DNA of 64,000 bases from Euryodendron excelsum (Eukaryota; Streptophyta; Magnoliopsida; Ericales; Pentaphylacaceae). Numbering within the stretch: the stretch's first letter is position 1; every line of letters starts with the position of its first letter. Under the pieces are notes generated by a model, which did not search any database, was not told the origin of the DNA, and saw nothing but the letters and a program-made list of their open reading frames with translations. The stretch lies in assembly GCA_033060915.1 (NCBI GenBank), contig CM065397.1:32090001-32154000 (forward strand). The letters are read 5' to 3'. Shown here piece after piece: positions 1 to 11,611 of this stretch. The position numbers and the translations under genes are program-made.

Positions 1-198
1 GAAAAATGAACTTCAGATAAGGGAAAGACAAAACCCATGATATCACTATAAAAGAAATATTTGCCAAAATAGCAAACGAAAGTTTGAAGACCCAATTATT
101 ACTTCAGCTCGTAAAGCAAACTACTAAGATAAATAAACCTTCATGACAATTACAAATAAAAATTTCAATTCCAAAATTGGATAATTATAGCGCTAAAG

Positions 199-675
199 AA
201 TTCATATTTACAAGCAATACATATTTACACCGAAGGAGAAAAAGAATAAAAAGAAACATTCACCTCTTGTAATCACATAAAAGAAATCAATCATACTGAC
301 CTCATAATGTCCAAATTTTGGGACCTAGAAAAAAATCCCAATTCAATTGGTCCAAAATCAAAACAAAAATAATCACCCAGTGAAAGAAATAAGAGGATAC
401 TACTAACTCAATGCCAAAGTAGGAAGTTTCTAACCAATTCATATTTCCAACAGATACATATTTACAACCAAAGAGGAAAAGAAGAAAAGGAAATATTCAC
501 CTCTTGTAACCCAATAAAAGAAATCAGCCAATACTGACCTCATAATGTCCAAATCTTGGGACCTGAAAAAAGCCCCCAATTCAATTGGTCCAAAATCAAA
601 ACAAAAATAATAGTGATAGACCAAGTGAAAGAAGTAATAACAGAATCTTACTAACTCAATGCCAAAGCAGGTAGT
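199..675. repeat. Tandem duplication, ~237-bp unit, two copies
   Basis: Copy 1 runs about 199-436 and copy 2 about 437-675. Both carry the same ordered landmarks: 'atacatattta', 'attcacctcttgtaa', 'ctgacctcataatgtccaaa', 'caattcaattggtccaaaat' and 'actaactcaatgccaaag'. The copies differ by scattered substitutions and small indels, so the duplication is old. The rest of 1-1750 is AT-rich with no convincing coding frame; short frames there are not supported by codon pattern or known motifs. Confidence 0.8.
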
Positions 676-1946
676 TTTTACAGAGGAAAAAAGTAAAATA
701 AACTGAAAAATGAAAAACAACAGGTAGTTCCTATTATGAATTTTGGTAAACACCTTGCATACAATAAAAATGTAATAAAATATGTGTTCAACCATCTCCT
801 CACCCAACTTCCCAAACCCATCCAAAGTTTGACATGAACCCCATGTTTGTAACAATGAACTCAAATTCTTCATGTACCCGAAAACCTTTGCTGCGACAAA
901 TATAAGGGGAAAAAAAAGGTACTCTATTTAAAAGCAGGTACTAATATTTCTAAGTGAAACGTATCATCATAACAACAGCATACATATTCGAAAGCAACAA
1001 AAGAACATAAACCTGGGTGACTTGTAAAGATTATACGTTTTGCTAGAACCAATGAAACAAAATAAAAATAAAAATGAATTGACTGCTATTTTTGTTTCTC
1101 ATAAGACTTTCTTCAAACAATTAGAGTACACAATCCTTTAAGGCATACAACCAATCATAAACACTTGTGGCAACATAAGAGGGAGCTCACACAATCAGAA
1201 CCCATTTTGCAAACCTAGAGTGTGGCCATGGCTGGCGACCAACCTCACTCCTCTCTATTTTCTCTCTCTAAAACTCTCAAGCCGAAGACCCACCTCCCTC
1301 ACTTTGAAAACATTACGGCTCTTTAGTTGATAGAGAGAAGAGAGAGCATCTTTGACGAAGGTAGAGAGTTGCTGTGTGAGAGATGGGTTCGAATGGGGAG
1401 CATTTCAAATTTTGAACAAACACTGTAAAGCACAAACGTTTTGATCTGTTGGATCAAAATGATCCCTACTAAAAGTAAAGATCTCAACGGTTCTATAGAG
1501 AAGCATTTAATGTTACACTTTGCAATACTTCTGCCACATTGCATCTCCAACGGATAGTTTTCCTTCTGATTTTTGTGCAGTCTCTTTGTAGTGAGAGAGA
1601 GAGATAGTGTGTGTGAAGATGAGAGAAGTTAACGTAGGAGATGAAAATTAATCTGAGCCGTAATATTTCAACTCAAATAGATTTCAACCATTGGTTTCAT
1701 TTGGGCGGGATTTTGAGTGAGTGAGATTCACCCAAAATTAATCCAAGCCGTTGAATGAAGTTGAAAATAAACCTCATCTGTTGGATATAAAATATATGCC
1801 ACGTAGGACAAATGTCCCATCAAAATTCAAAAAAAGTCCTATTTTATTATATAGATATACATATACAGATATATCTTGCAAAAACGGATTTGGAGACTAT
1901 TTCAGCCAAGAAGATGGTTTTGTTTTGCCACTGAAAGTTTTAGAAA

Positions 1947-1983
<37 letters not shown>

Positions 1984-2570
1984 GAGGGAGGGAGAGGGAG
2001 ATAACTTGAAGCAACTACTCTTGGTTCTTTCCCACCATTTGCAAGAACATATTAAGCCCACCCCCATCAGCAAAGGCAAAAACCATCTCTGTCACCCAAT
2101 TTGTGAAATCCGCATTCAAGAACAGGTTGGTCATTGTAGACTCTTTTCTTTCCCTTACTTTCTCACCAAGAAGAAAATATTACTTACCAGTCATCTTGTT
2201 AATGATGGTCAAAGAACCCTTGAGATTGGGCGACGGCTGATTAAGTGGTGGCGACGAGGCAGCATTACAGAAGCTGTGAGAGGTGAGTTAAGAAAACTGT
2301 CAAGCTCGAGACACCATTGAAGGATCTACTCTCTCTATGTGAAGAGTTTTGTAACCGTTTGAACTACAAGTGATAGTGCATGATCTTTGTTCAGCAAAGG
2401 GGACACGCGGTTTTTCTCTCATTTTGGGTTTTCCATGGTAAAAAGCCGATGTGTTATTGGTTAAATGGTTTGTTCCCTCTTCTATCTTGGATTGTATAAT
2501 ATTGTTCAAAGTCATTATATCTTGACTTAATATTGTAGTAATAAGTCTCTCGAACAAAACACAGACAAAG
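676..2570. other. AT-rich spacer, no gene recognised
   Basis: I see no supported gene here. Short frames exist on both strands, including one at 2006-2320, but none shows a recognisable domain. The stretch 1640-1790 repeats phrases of the type 'accgttga/aaccattgg', which are common in plant transposon ends, but I could not define boundaries. A GA microsatellite sits at 1944-1983. Confidence 0.5.
1944..1983. repeat. (GA)n microsatellite
   Basis: Nearly pure GA dinucleotide run with one interruption (gatagaga), followed by a purine-rich tail of GAGG repeats to about 2000. Frames through it on either strand (Arg-Glu or Ser-Leu repeats) are artefacts. Confidence 0.9.
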
Positions 2571-2574
2571 GCTA

Positions 2575-3504
2575 GGTTATCTATGCTTTTTGGCAAAAAG
2601 ATTCCTCAAAAATTCTGGGCTGAAGTAATAAACACTGCCTGTTATATTGCCAATTGAGTCTACTTGAGAGTTGGTACCAAGCAAACTCCCTGTGAGTTGT
2701 ATAAAGGTTAAAAGCCCAATGTTAAGTACTTTCGAGTATTTGGGAGTAAATGTTATATCCTAACGAGATAGAAAGTAGTTGGGTAAGTTTGACTCCCGAA
2801 GTGATGAAAGAGTATTTCTTGGGTATTCCATCAATAGTAGAGCTTATCGTGTATTTAATTTGCGCACTTTAACTATAATGGAATCTATTAATGTTGTTAT
2901 TAATCATTTAGAGATACCTACTGATTCCTCTTTTGATGAAGAGTGTGATGCAGGTAGTAAGCCTATAGTGGAGGAATTCGAGAACTCAGAAAAGGTAACC
3001 ATAGTGGAAGAGACTGAAAGTGATCAATCCTTAACTAAGCAAGAAGTGACACTAGAACCCTCATCTAGAGTGAAGCTAAATCATCCAATGGATTAAGTAA
3101 TCGAACGTGTAACTAAGCCTATGAAGACAAGGCGTCTAGTGAGAAATGAGGTAAACTATATGTGTTATACTTCTACTTTTGAGTCTAAAAATGTGAAAGA
3201 AGCATTGAATAATGAACATGGGATAACTGCTATGCATGATGTGTTAAGTGAATTTATACGAAATGATGTGTGGACTCTTGTACCTAAACCAAAGCATGTG
3301 AATGTGATAGGAACTAAATGGATCTTTAAGAATAAATCTGATGAATATGGTATTATCACAAGAAATAAAGTTAGGTTGGTGGCCCAAGATTATATTCAAA
3401 TTGAGGGTATTGACTTTGATGAAACCTTTTTTCCTGTTGCAAGGTTGGAGTTAGTCCATATCCTTCTTGCCATTGCATGTCATTTAGGATATTTAAGAAT
3501 GTGA
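2575..3504 (+). pseudogene. Ty1/copia pol relic (integrase C-terminus to RT N-terminus)
   Basis: Broken copia polyprotein. From 2583 the frame reads the end of the integrase region (KIPQKFWAEVINTACYI, then VFGSKCYI), with stops at the codons after 'YIAN', 'LYKG' and 'LTR'. A frameshift near 2770 leads into the linker (FDSRSDERVFLGYSINSRAY, ESINVVI), which is typical of Sirevirus/Tork-like copia. After another stop near 3094 it reads the start of reverse transcriptase (VWTLVPKP, GTKWIFKNK, ARLE) up to 3504. The catalytic YVDD region is absent, so the relic is cut at both ends. It lies on the strand opposite to the complete copia element at 14389-25858 and is too diverged to be a simple fragment of it. 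Confidence 0.85.
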
Positions 3505-4986
3505 GGTTTACCTAAAAAGTAACACTTGAATGGTATCTAAGCTAAGTGACGGATAGCCGGGCTATCAAAAGGAATATGAGCCATTGTTTCATCTTCCCAC
3601 AAACAACAAATGATTCCCTTTGCATAACCCACTAGAGCCAAAGGCGTTTCTTGATCAAAAACCCGAACCAAAGTTGCTTTCTGCATACTGGAGCAAATAC
3701 TGGTAGTGAATGAGCCCATACATCAACAGTTGTCGTCCGAAAGACATCATTGGAACTTCAAGCCGAGCTTTATGGACTAAGCAATTTTCCTTGAAATGAA
3801 GAAAGGCCCTCATTTCTTCTACCATACTGTCAAAAGATGACCATTGCATAACCCATTTGACCCGTTTGCATTTCTTTTCAAAAAACCAACCCAATGATCA
3901 CTACCCACACTTGGTTAAGGCAAAGACACGAGTACATCTCTCAAAGTCGAGAAGGCAGAGTGAATGCTAGAAAGCAAGCATGAGATAGAAAAGAAAAAAA
4001 AAAAGAAGAAGAAAGAAAAGAGAGAAAAAGTAAAAAAAAAGAAAAAAGAAAAACAAGTACTACATAAAGATCCTAATAAAGGACAAGGGAATTGCAAGAA
4101 AGCCAGTCCTTTTCATCAAAATGCTCAAAAAGCAATAAAGAATTCTTGCCAAAAGTGATCATGGGTTCTCATCAGCCAAGTAGAGATAAATAGGATTTTA
4201 AGCCTTTGTCCATCCTTTCAAACACCCTATAGCCAAGCCGACATTATGGTCCAAAGAAAAGCCCTCTCAGATCAAGGAAAAATTGCTTAGACTAAATAAG
4301 CTCAGAGAAAGTGGTAGTAACACATGGACAAAATGGCATTTATAGGGGTAGGTTTCATCACTAAGAGCAGCTCTAGTCTTATGCAACCTTAGTTGAAGAT
4401 AATAGTTTTGTGTCTACAAACCTTTTTCATTTCAGCTCGTGAACGTAGTCTACATTATGGTCCAAAAAGAAGTCTACTCAGATTGAGGGCTTAGCCGCCT
4501 ATCGCTATGCTAAGGTCATAAAGGTTGTTACTCGAGCTATGTCCAGAAAGGTCGAGAGTTCAGCCATCCCTAAACACTAACTCTCTGAGAGGTAGCAACA
4601 AGGGTATCATTGCCAGGATGGTGCGAAATGCTATGACATTACAGCCAAAAAGGGGGATAAAGGATGAAGGGGCAAAAACCCCAATAAGAAGGATACCCCC
4701 ATTTTCAAGAATATAAGTCTAGGGCATTCAAAAAGGCTTTTACTCTCACATTTGCACATTCATGATGTTTGCATTCCTATTCAATGAAAATTGCGGCATG
4801 AGCTTCACATATATTCAACAAAGCCCCTGCATAAACAAGCACACAAACATCTGCGTATATCATCCAAGCATCTCATAAATATCAGCATATCCATCTTATT
4901 TTAAGTTACAATACCAGAATGAAAAGGCATAAAATAAAAATCATCTGACGAAGTCTAAAATGTCCATATACTCATGAAAAGGTAAA
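3505..4986. other. Non-coding stretch, possibly 3' region of a decayed Tat/Ogre element
   Basis: No gene is supported. It holds an A-rich low-complexity tract (3985-4060, lysine/glutamate-like in + frames) and two imperfect copies of a motif beginning 'acattatggtccaaa' (about 4241-4290 and 4452-4495). The second half leads into the last exon of the minus-strand gene at 4987. Minus-strand frames at 3537-3894 are unrecognised. The layout would fit the untranslated region between pol and an antisense extra ORF in a Tat-type element, but no pol is present, so this is inference. Confidence 0.3.
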
Positions 4987-5072
4987 TCATAATGGGGGTG
5001 AATCCAAATCAAAGTTGCCCTAGTTAGCTGGATCAAGAAGAGACAAATCAGGGGCAACCTGTGAACCATCAT
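4987..5072 (-). pseudogene. Last exon (distal part) of plant-mobile-domain-like gene, separated by LTR insertion
   Basis: Reading minus from 5072, the frame GSQVAPDLSLLDPAN continues the exon that begins at 9831 on the far side of the LTR at 5073-9822. It contains a TAG at 5020-5022 and a TGA at 4987-4989. The exon boundary on the other side is a good acceptor (CTCTTACAG, AG at 9832-9833), and the phase matches the donor at 9923-9924. The assignment rests on frame continuity across the LTR, so it is inference of moderate strength. Confidence 0.5.
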
Positions 5073-6239
5073 TGTCGCGCCCCAATTTTTTGCACCCAAA
5101 AAAGAAAAGTGAGAAAAACACAGTGCTCTCTCATTAGAACTCATCCTCCTAGAAGGACGAGTGTGACTGGGCTTGAATTGAAAATGATTTGATTAAAGGC
5201 TTTCGAAAAACGTTTGGAGTCGCTACCTAACTTGATTAAGGTGAGTTAGGTCACCTAAAAACTAAACGCAATCCGAAGATTACACTTAGGGTTTTTTAAA
5301 ACACTTTTGGAAAACATCTTCAAGAGAGGGTTTTTAAGAAAATAGGTTGTTTGGCAACCTTTGAAAATATTTAAGCCCTTTTAGAAAAATAACTCCATCT
5401 TGGTCTTTCGAAAATAGTGATCCTAAGTCCAGGGATTGGTTACGTGTAGGGAAGACCACTAAGTCATCACCCTACCCCATCCTTGCGGTACCTACGTGTC
5501 TATTCACCCTAGGTTCACTCATTAGAGTCCTTGATTAATACATGCCCAAAATATCCACTTTAGAAAAGAATTTTGAAAAAGATATTTGACATGATGCATG
5601 GTATACAAGTGCATGAATTTGATTTGATTTTGGAAAGTAGATTTGAAAAGACTTGATTTGATTCTTGAAATGGATTTGACAGGATAGATTTAATTTTGAA
5701 AGAAAGTTTTAAAAATTAAAAATAGAGATTTGAAAATAGATTTTTGGAATTGAAAGTTTGAAATCGGTCATGCAATTGGAAATTTGAAAAAGTTTGTGAC
5801 CGCACCCATAAGGGTTGCCTACGTATCCCTTTTCGGGAATCAGATAAGTCGTAGTTCGGACACAAGTCCGATAGAAAATTTGATTTGAAAAGAGTTTGAT
5901 TTGAAAAAGAGATTTAATTTGAAAAAGGGTTTGATTTGAACTTTGAATAGAAGATTTGAAATTGAACTTGATGATTTGAAATAGACCTTAGAATTGACTT
6001 TGAACTTGATTTAGAAACATAGAGTTTTGAAAACATCTTAACATGAATTAACATTTGAAAACCCATCTTGGTTTAGAAAGGAATTTTTGAAGAAGAGTTG
6101 GAAGCTTCCTTACTTTAGGGTTAGGGTTGAACTAAGGTCTAGACATTCTAGGACTTAGGGTAACCTAGGGTTAAAGTATGAAATTGAATTGACTTAACTT
6201 GAACTTGAAAATCTTGATTTTGAAAAGTTTGGTTTTGGA

Positions 6240-7460
6240 AAACCTAGACTTAGGAAAGATAGGACTTAGGAAAGACTTGAGGTTTTAGAAAGATTTGATT
6301 GGAAATTTTGATTTATAAATCATGGAGAGTTGGAGTTTAGGAAAGATAGAATTTAGGAAATCTCGGATTTAGGAAAATTTTAAAATAGGAAAGTTCCACT
6401 TTAAGAAAGTTTCAAATTAGAAAAGTTTTGAAATAGGAAGGTTTCAAATTTAGGAAAGTTCCTTTTTAGGAAAAAGTTGATTTTGGAAATATTTGAATTT
6501 AGAAAGTTATATTTAAGAAAGATTTTGAATTTAGAAAGTTTAGAATTTTGGAAAGATTTAAGTTTAAGAAAGGTTTGGATTTAGAAAGATTCAAAGTTTG
6601 AGTTTTGGAAATACTTGAAGTTAGGAAAGATTTGAGTTTAAGAAATATTTTAGAATTTAGAATTTAGAAAGTTGAAATTTGGAAAGGTATGGAATTAGGA
6701 AATGTTCAAATTAGAAAAGATTTAGATTCTTATTTCCTAAAACAAAAGATTGGATTTTATTTCTACAAGAGGTGATTTGATTTTATTTCCAAAATTGAAA
6801 GATTTGATTTAGTTTTCAAAAATGGAAAATTTGATTTGACATAGAATTGGAAAGGAGGAATTTTGAAAAAATTAGGTTTAGAAAGCTATAGTTTTGGTAT
6901 AGGGAAAGTGATTTTGGAAATCTTAATATTTGATGTAGAAAATAGAGGTTTTGAAAATCTATGTTTTGAGGAAAGATTGAAAATCATGTTTTAGGAGCGA
7001 AAATTAGGGTTTCCTAACCATGGCTCTAAAGTTTGACTTAAACTCTAAAAAAAAAACGATTTGGAAAGGAGATCTTTTTGAAAAGCGTGATTTTTTGGAA
7101 GGCAACTTGAAGAGTGTTTTTAGAAAGTAAAACCTTTGAAGAGAGTTTTTCGAAAGGAATTTTTGAAAAGAGTTTTTAGGAAAAAGATTTTTGGGAAGTA
7201 AACTTGAAGAGAGTTTTTAGAAAGTGAATGTTTCAAGGGAGCTTATGGGAAGGAATTTGAAAAGAGTTTTTAGGAAAGCAAGTTTGAAAAGAGATTTTTG
7301 AGATGATTTAAAAAGAGATTTTGAAAAGTAAGCTTGAAAAGCAATTTGGAAAGGGATTTGAATGTGGACTTTTGCAAGCCTCTAGAAATGTCTCACTTTC
7401 CTAAAACGATTCTAACCATAAGAAAATTAGAATCATTTTAGGATTGTGATTTTGAAAACA
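6240..7460 (+). repeat. AG-rich degenerate short repeat field inside LTR A
   Basis: More than a kilobase of variations on 'ttaggaaagttt', 'tttgaattt' and 'gaaaagatttg'. Counterparts: 56700-58450 in LTR B, and an inverted shorter version at 27100-27720. The strand asymmetry (A+G rich on the LTR sense strand, very few C) holds across copies. No reading frame is maintained. Confidence 0.75.
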
Positions 7461-8242
7461 ACAAGGATTTGAAAATATGGACCATGAAAGCCACTTTAAA
7501 TTTAACACTTTCCTAAAGCAACTCTAACCATAAAAAGGCTAGAATCACCTTAGGATTGTGACTTTGAAAACAAGTTTTGGAAAAAGAAAATTTAATGCAA
7601 GTTTTGAAAATGATTTTCGATGCAAGCTTTGAAAATAAGTTTGAAAACAAGTTTTGGAGAGATGCATTATCATGATATGCACAATGCAAGTTGGGGTCAT
7701 GAACATACAAGATTAAAGGTTTCACCACAAAATAAAGGGGGCCGAACCCACGTGGTCTCCGATCAGACTAAGAGAAAGCCCCTGATAATGTGACTTCAAT
7801 AGTCTAATCCTACACATGAACCTAGGAGTCTCTTATTTCAAGCATGCAAGAAAGGGGGGTAGAAGATGGGGGATTAAAATAGAAGAAAATCCAAGTGGGT
7901 TAGGAGAGAGAAGAGAGAGAGGGGAAATTGGGTAAACGTAAATAGGAAGCCTACCTTGTGTCTTCTTTGGTTTGCTTGCTTCACTTGCTTTGTTTGTTTG
8001 CTTTACTTTGCTTTGGTCTTCGAGAGCTTTCAAATTACAGCACTTCAAGTCTTCAATGGAGGCTTTGGAAGCTCGTATATGAGTGTATAAAAGTGTATAT
8101 ATGCTAGGGTTTTGTATGTGGAGGCTAGGGTTTTGGAGAACCTCAAGAGAACTAAGGTTTGGAAGGGCTTCGAACTCTGTAATTTAAAGAGCAGAGTTTT
8201 TCAACTATGTTTTCGGACCCTATTTTGCGTTGGAGGAGGCTC

Positions 8243-8327
8243 TATATTTATAGACAGAAGACTGAACTAGCGCCCGCTACAATGGCGCCATGCAAAACTT
8301 TACATTGGCGCCACTAAGAGTGGCGCC
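8243..8327 (+). promoter_or_regulatory. LTR A core promoter: TATA box and downstream hairpin
   Basis: TATATTTA at 8243-8250. About 57 nt downstream is a perfect inverted repeat: arms GGCGCCACT (8307-8315) and AGTGGCGCC (8319-8327), with loop AAG. A second, wobble-rich hairpin follows at 8345-8365 (GGTGCCACT, loop ACT, AGTAGCGCT). The position just after the TATA box would place both in the 5' end of an LTR-driven transcript. The same arrangement recurs in the other large LTRs of this window. Confidence 0.65.
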
Positions 8328-8838
8328 ATGCCATTTTTTGACTTGGTGCCACTACTAGTAGCGCTAGCCACTTAGGAAAATTTTTAGGTCGGCAAGCAAC
8401 GTATCTTTTAAAGATTTGGGCGCCTGTATTAGTGACCACCATGCAATTTTTAGTCTGGCTTCACTATGAGTGACTCCGAGAATGATTTAAAGAGCTGGGA
8501 ATGGCCTGAAGGGCTGGAAAGGGATAGGAACCCTTAGAATAGTGTCGTGGGGTTGATAAACTTGAAAAATAATATCAGGATGTGTTTGAGGGGTTGACCA
8601 GGCCATTGGTAGCAAAATGGTCAATCGGGCTGGAAAGCTGCCGGGATGAACTTGGAATGTCCCGAAAGAAGACTCGAGGTTTGGACACATTACCTAGAAT
8701 GTTACAGAAGTTTACCGATTTGATACCTAGAGCCGGTGTGTTTGGAAAGGTGACCGGCCCACCAGGGGCAAAACGGTCATTTTGTACTAGGTTTACCGGA
8801 ACTGACTCAGAATGATCCAGAAATGCATCGAAAGGCTA

Positions 8839-8860
8839 GGGATACTATAAAAAGCATCCC
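8839..8860 (+). repeat. Second conserved hairpin of LTR A (loop ATAAAA)
   Basis: Arms GGGATACT (8839-8846) and AGCATCCC (8853-8860) enclose ATAAAA. The homologous site in LTR B has different arms, GAGAATACT and AGTATTCTC, that also pair, with the same loop. It lies within a 'gataccyagagccgg' module that occurs twice in this LTR. Confidence 0.6.
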
Positions 8861-9831
8861 CGGGAGCTTATCAGTTTGATACCCAGAGCCAGTATGGTTC
8901 TCCGCGCTTGGATGCCTAGGGGCAAAATGGTCATTTTAACCGGAAGGTCTCGGAATTGGCCCGAAACCGACTGGAAGACACCTAATCATGCCGAATTGTC
9001 TTTAGGACAATCTTGGAAGGTTGGACTTACTGCTTTGAGAGCTTAGGTACTTCATCAAAAAAGCATGCCGAAAAATGCCCTAAGGGCAGTTTGGTTATTT
9101 TTCACCGGAGTGGGCTAGCAAGCATTGGTGTTAACCTAAATTTTAAGTGTTTTTGCCACTCTAACAGTAGTCCCATAACATAGGAGTTTGTTGGCAATTC
9201 CTTCTGTCGACTTGTTTACGAGTGTTTCTGCCACTCTAACGATTGCGATGTTTATGAGTACTTTTGTTACTCTATCGATTCGTGATCATTCCAAAGACTG
9301 TCTGATCTTAGGAAGCTACTAAGTGGACTTATCACCTGAGAAATCAACTTTTTCAAAAGGCGTGCCAAAACGGGCATTCTTCATTGGCAGGCTAGCAGGT
9401 GCCAAAGGTGGACCGTTCTACCATCTCGGGGACTTGGGGTCTCGTCCCAGTCTATGGGTTTAAAAGGACTTACTGTTCTGAAGATTTTTCTCAAAAAATG
9501 TGTCGAACTAGATGGACTTACCGCCTTAAGGGATTATCTTTGTTGAAAGGCACACCAAACTTGATTTGAACTGGATTGGACTGAAATTGCATTTGAACTA
9601 GAATTGAGATTGAAAAGGGAACTTACCATTTTCGAGAAGACGTGCCCACCGGAATTGGACCAAATAATGCCACAAGGGTATTTTGGTCATTATTCCTCTA
9701 TTTGGGCCAGATAGGCCTGCGAAGCGATCGATTGAATAGATTATATCTAGAAAACTGGTTTGAACTGGAATGTGTCCATATCGACTTGAATACGAGTCTG
9801 GACGTGCCCACTGGTGCTTACAATCGGCTCC

Positions 9832-11611
9832 CTGTAAGAGAATTAGAAAAGCCAAGTCAGTATAGGTGATAGATAAGTACAATTACTACGAATGTAGGAA
9901 AAAAAGAGAAGAAAATGGGCTCACCGAATCACCACCTATTCGGGTTAACCGGGCAGATAAGGCAGCCACCTCCACTTGATATTGATCTCGCTCGCCCTTA
10001 TACTAGTCACGCTCTGCCTGGAACTAATCCCTCTGGTCTTTCATGGTTGCATACTCTGATGGAGGCACATAACCCTGCGAATGGTGCCATAAATCCACCA
10101 CCTCATGGCCTATGACCACACCTCCTACCACTACATCAAAGGAAGTCAAGCCTCCTGTGGATCTCTTAGCAAACTGGGTCATATAGTCAATATCTAGAAG
10201 AAGTAAGGAGGCATCACCTAGCTAGGGCTCAATCAATGGTATAGCAATATCCCCATAGAGAAACCCATACATGTCTTGGAGAGGAACATCGGCATCTCGA
10301 AACTCCTCATGAAACTAACACCAATGCCTCTCTCCCAAATATATCTCCCAAGACTCAGCCCTTATAAATGAGACTCTAGACAAAAATATGGGGACAAGAT
10401 ACCTCACAGTCTCATAATACTCTAAACCAGTGAAAGGCCTCTATGTCATGTCATTTGGTACCAACAACTCCAAGTTTGCCCGAATAATGACAAAATTTGT
10501 GATCTCGAAACAATGGTCAACCTGACGACGTGACCAGCTTAAGGCCCGAGGATAAGGGTCAGCCATACAGACCGAGGATGGCGAACGGGTAGGTACTCAT
10601 AGCTCCACCAAATCAAGAAAGGCCAAAAGCCAATCATACTGCTCCAACGGGCCAATGTCCTCCGTCGTATACTCCTAAGGAAACATGCAAAGGTAAAAGA
10701 TCTCCAGTCTACACCCTTCATGGCATCTAGATTAGCCATTAAACTCACCAATAGAAGAGGGTTGGTGAACATGTTGTTGCTATAGAAACTGCTAAATACT
10801 ACAAATAACACCAACGATGCCTTATAATGGCCTAGTAGGCTGGTGGGGGCTCAATACTAAAATCCAAAATATGTCGACAGAGAAGGGCAGTAGGGAATGA
10901 CGGCCTTGTAAAAGGTGGTATATCCAACAAATGAAAAACCTTGGTCACGTCAACATGCCTCAGCTTGATCCGGCGATCTGTAAAGGACATCCCAGTAATT
11001 ATTGCCTAGTCTAATGGGGTTAGCCTAAGCTCAAATCCAACAAAATGGAATGTCCTACTCTCGCCAAACCACCTCTTAACCAAAGCACAAACCAGTCGAT
11101 GATCCAACTGATCCGTCTGAAGCTGCATGAAAGAACTGAAGCCTATGTCAACTAAGAAGGTCTAGTAAGACGCAGCAGCTGACCTCATCACCCCAAGAGC
11201 CAGATGCAATGCCCCTTTGAAGGCAGAATGTCTGTGCAGAACCATCTGTCAGTGAGCGTAAGCACTAGGATGGTAGGTTAGGTCACCCAAAAGTGGGGTG
11301 TCGGCTACCTCTAGATCATCCAAATCAGGGTCAACATGCCTAATCTTGTCACTCGCCCTCCCATAACTTGTAAAAGGGTCCTTCGGCCCCTATGCCTCAT
11401 CACTGTCATCGCTACCACTCTCCTCAATGTCTGGCTCAGAAGGTGGCTCAATGGCCGTCCGACTACTGCTAGTAGCGGCCCGACTGGTGGTCTGCTGACT
11501 GCTCCCAGAACGATAGCTGCTCCTACTAGCCTCTCCGGTATCTGGATAACCTCGAACGCCCTTGCCAAGTCGGCATCTCCTCTCGGATCCACCTTCACCT
11601 GCATCGGCCAT
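9832..11611 (-). pseudogene. Plant-mobile-domain-like gene (extra ORF of a Tat/Ogre-type element), with intron, decayed
   Basis: Start chosen at ATG 11611 (MADAGEGG...), followed by a Ser/Arg- and acid-rich N-terminus ending SGSDDSDEA. The downstream frame, with stops and shifts, reads DHRLVCALVKRWFGESRTFH, then FELRLTPLD, AIITGMSF, and near 10550-10750 WRSFTFACFLRSI and WWSYEYLPVRHP. This order (ALVERW...TFH, then a 'W...' segment) resembles the plant mobile domain found in transposon-linked plant proteins. The C-terminal part (near 9925-10115) is coiled-coil-like (ERDQYQVEVAALSARL) with two TAG codons where neighbouring repeats have Gln-type codons. A GT-AG intron of 93 bp fits at 9832-9924 (donor TCG|GTGAGC, acceptor TTACAG). 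The last exon continues beyond LTR A at 5072. Function is not known; the family is thought to be retroelement- or transposon-borne. Confidence 0.6.

Larger units (their letters stand above)
5073..9822 (+). mobile_element. Large Ogre/Tat-type LTR 'A' (probably solo), 4.75 kb
   Basis: Starts TGTCGCGCCCC and ends GGTGCTTACA, the same termini as the perfectly delimited solo LTR at 55817-61702, to which it is collinear. Shared landmarks in order: 'ctctctcattagaactcatcctcc' region, 'gaccgcacc...agggttgcctacgtatccc' near 5800, a long AG-rich repeat field, TATA box, GGCGCC hairpins, 'gatacccagagcc' modules, terminal 'gggcaaaatggtcatttt' modules. Flanking 5-mers are ATCAT and ATCGG, so a target-site duplication is at best degraded. 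No primer site follows the end and no polypurine tract precedes the start. That favours a solo LTR from unequal recombination. Very long LTRs (several kb) are known for the Ogre/Tat lineage. Confidence 0.8.

Noticed and set aside
8582..8815. Open frame present in both LTR A and LTR B (59691-59915)
   Set aside because: Conserved only because the LTRs are homologous; the C-terminal parts diverge in frame and no domain is seen.
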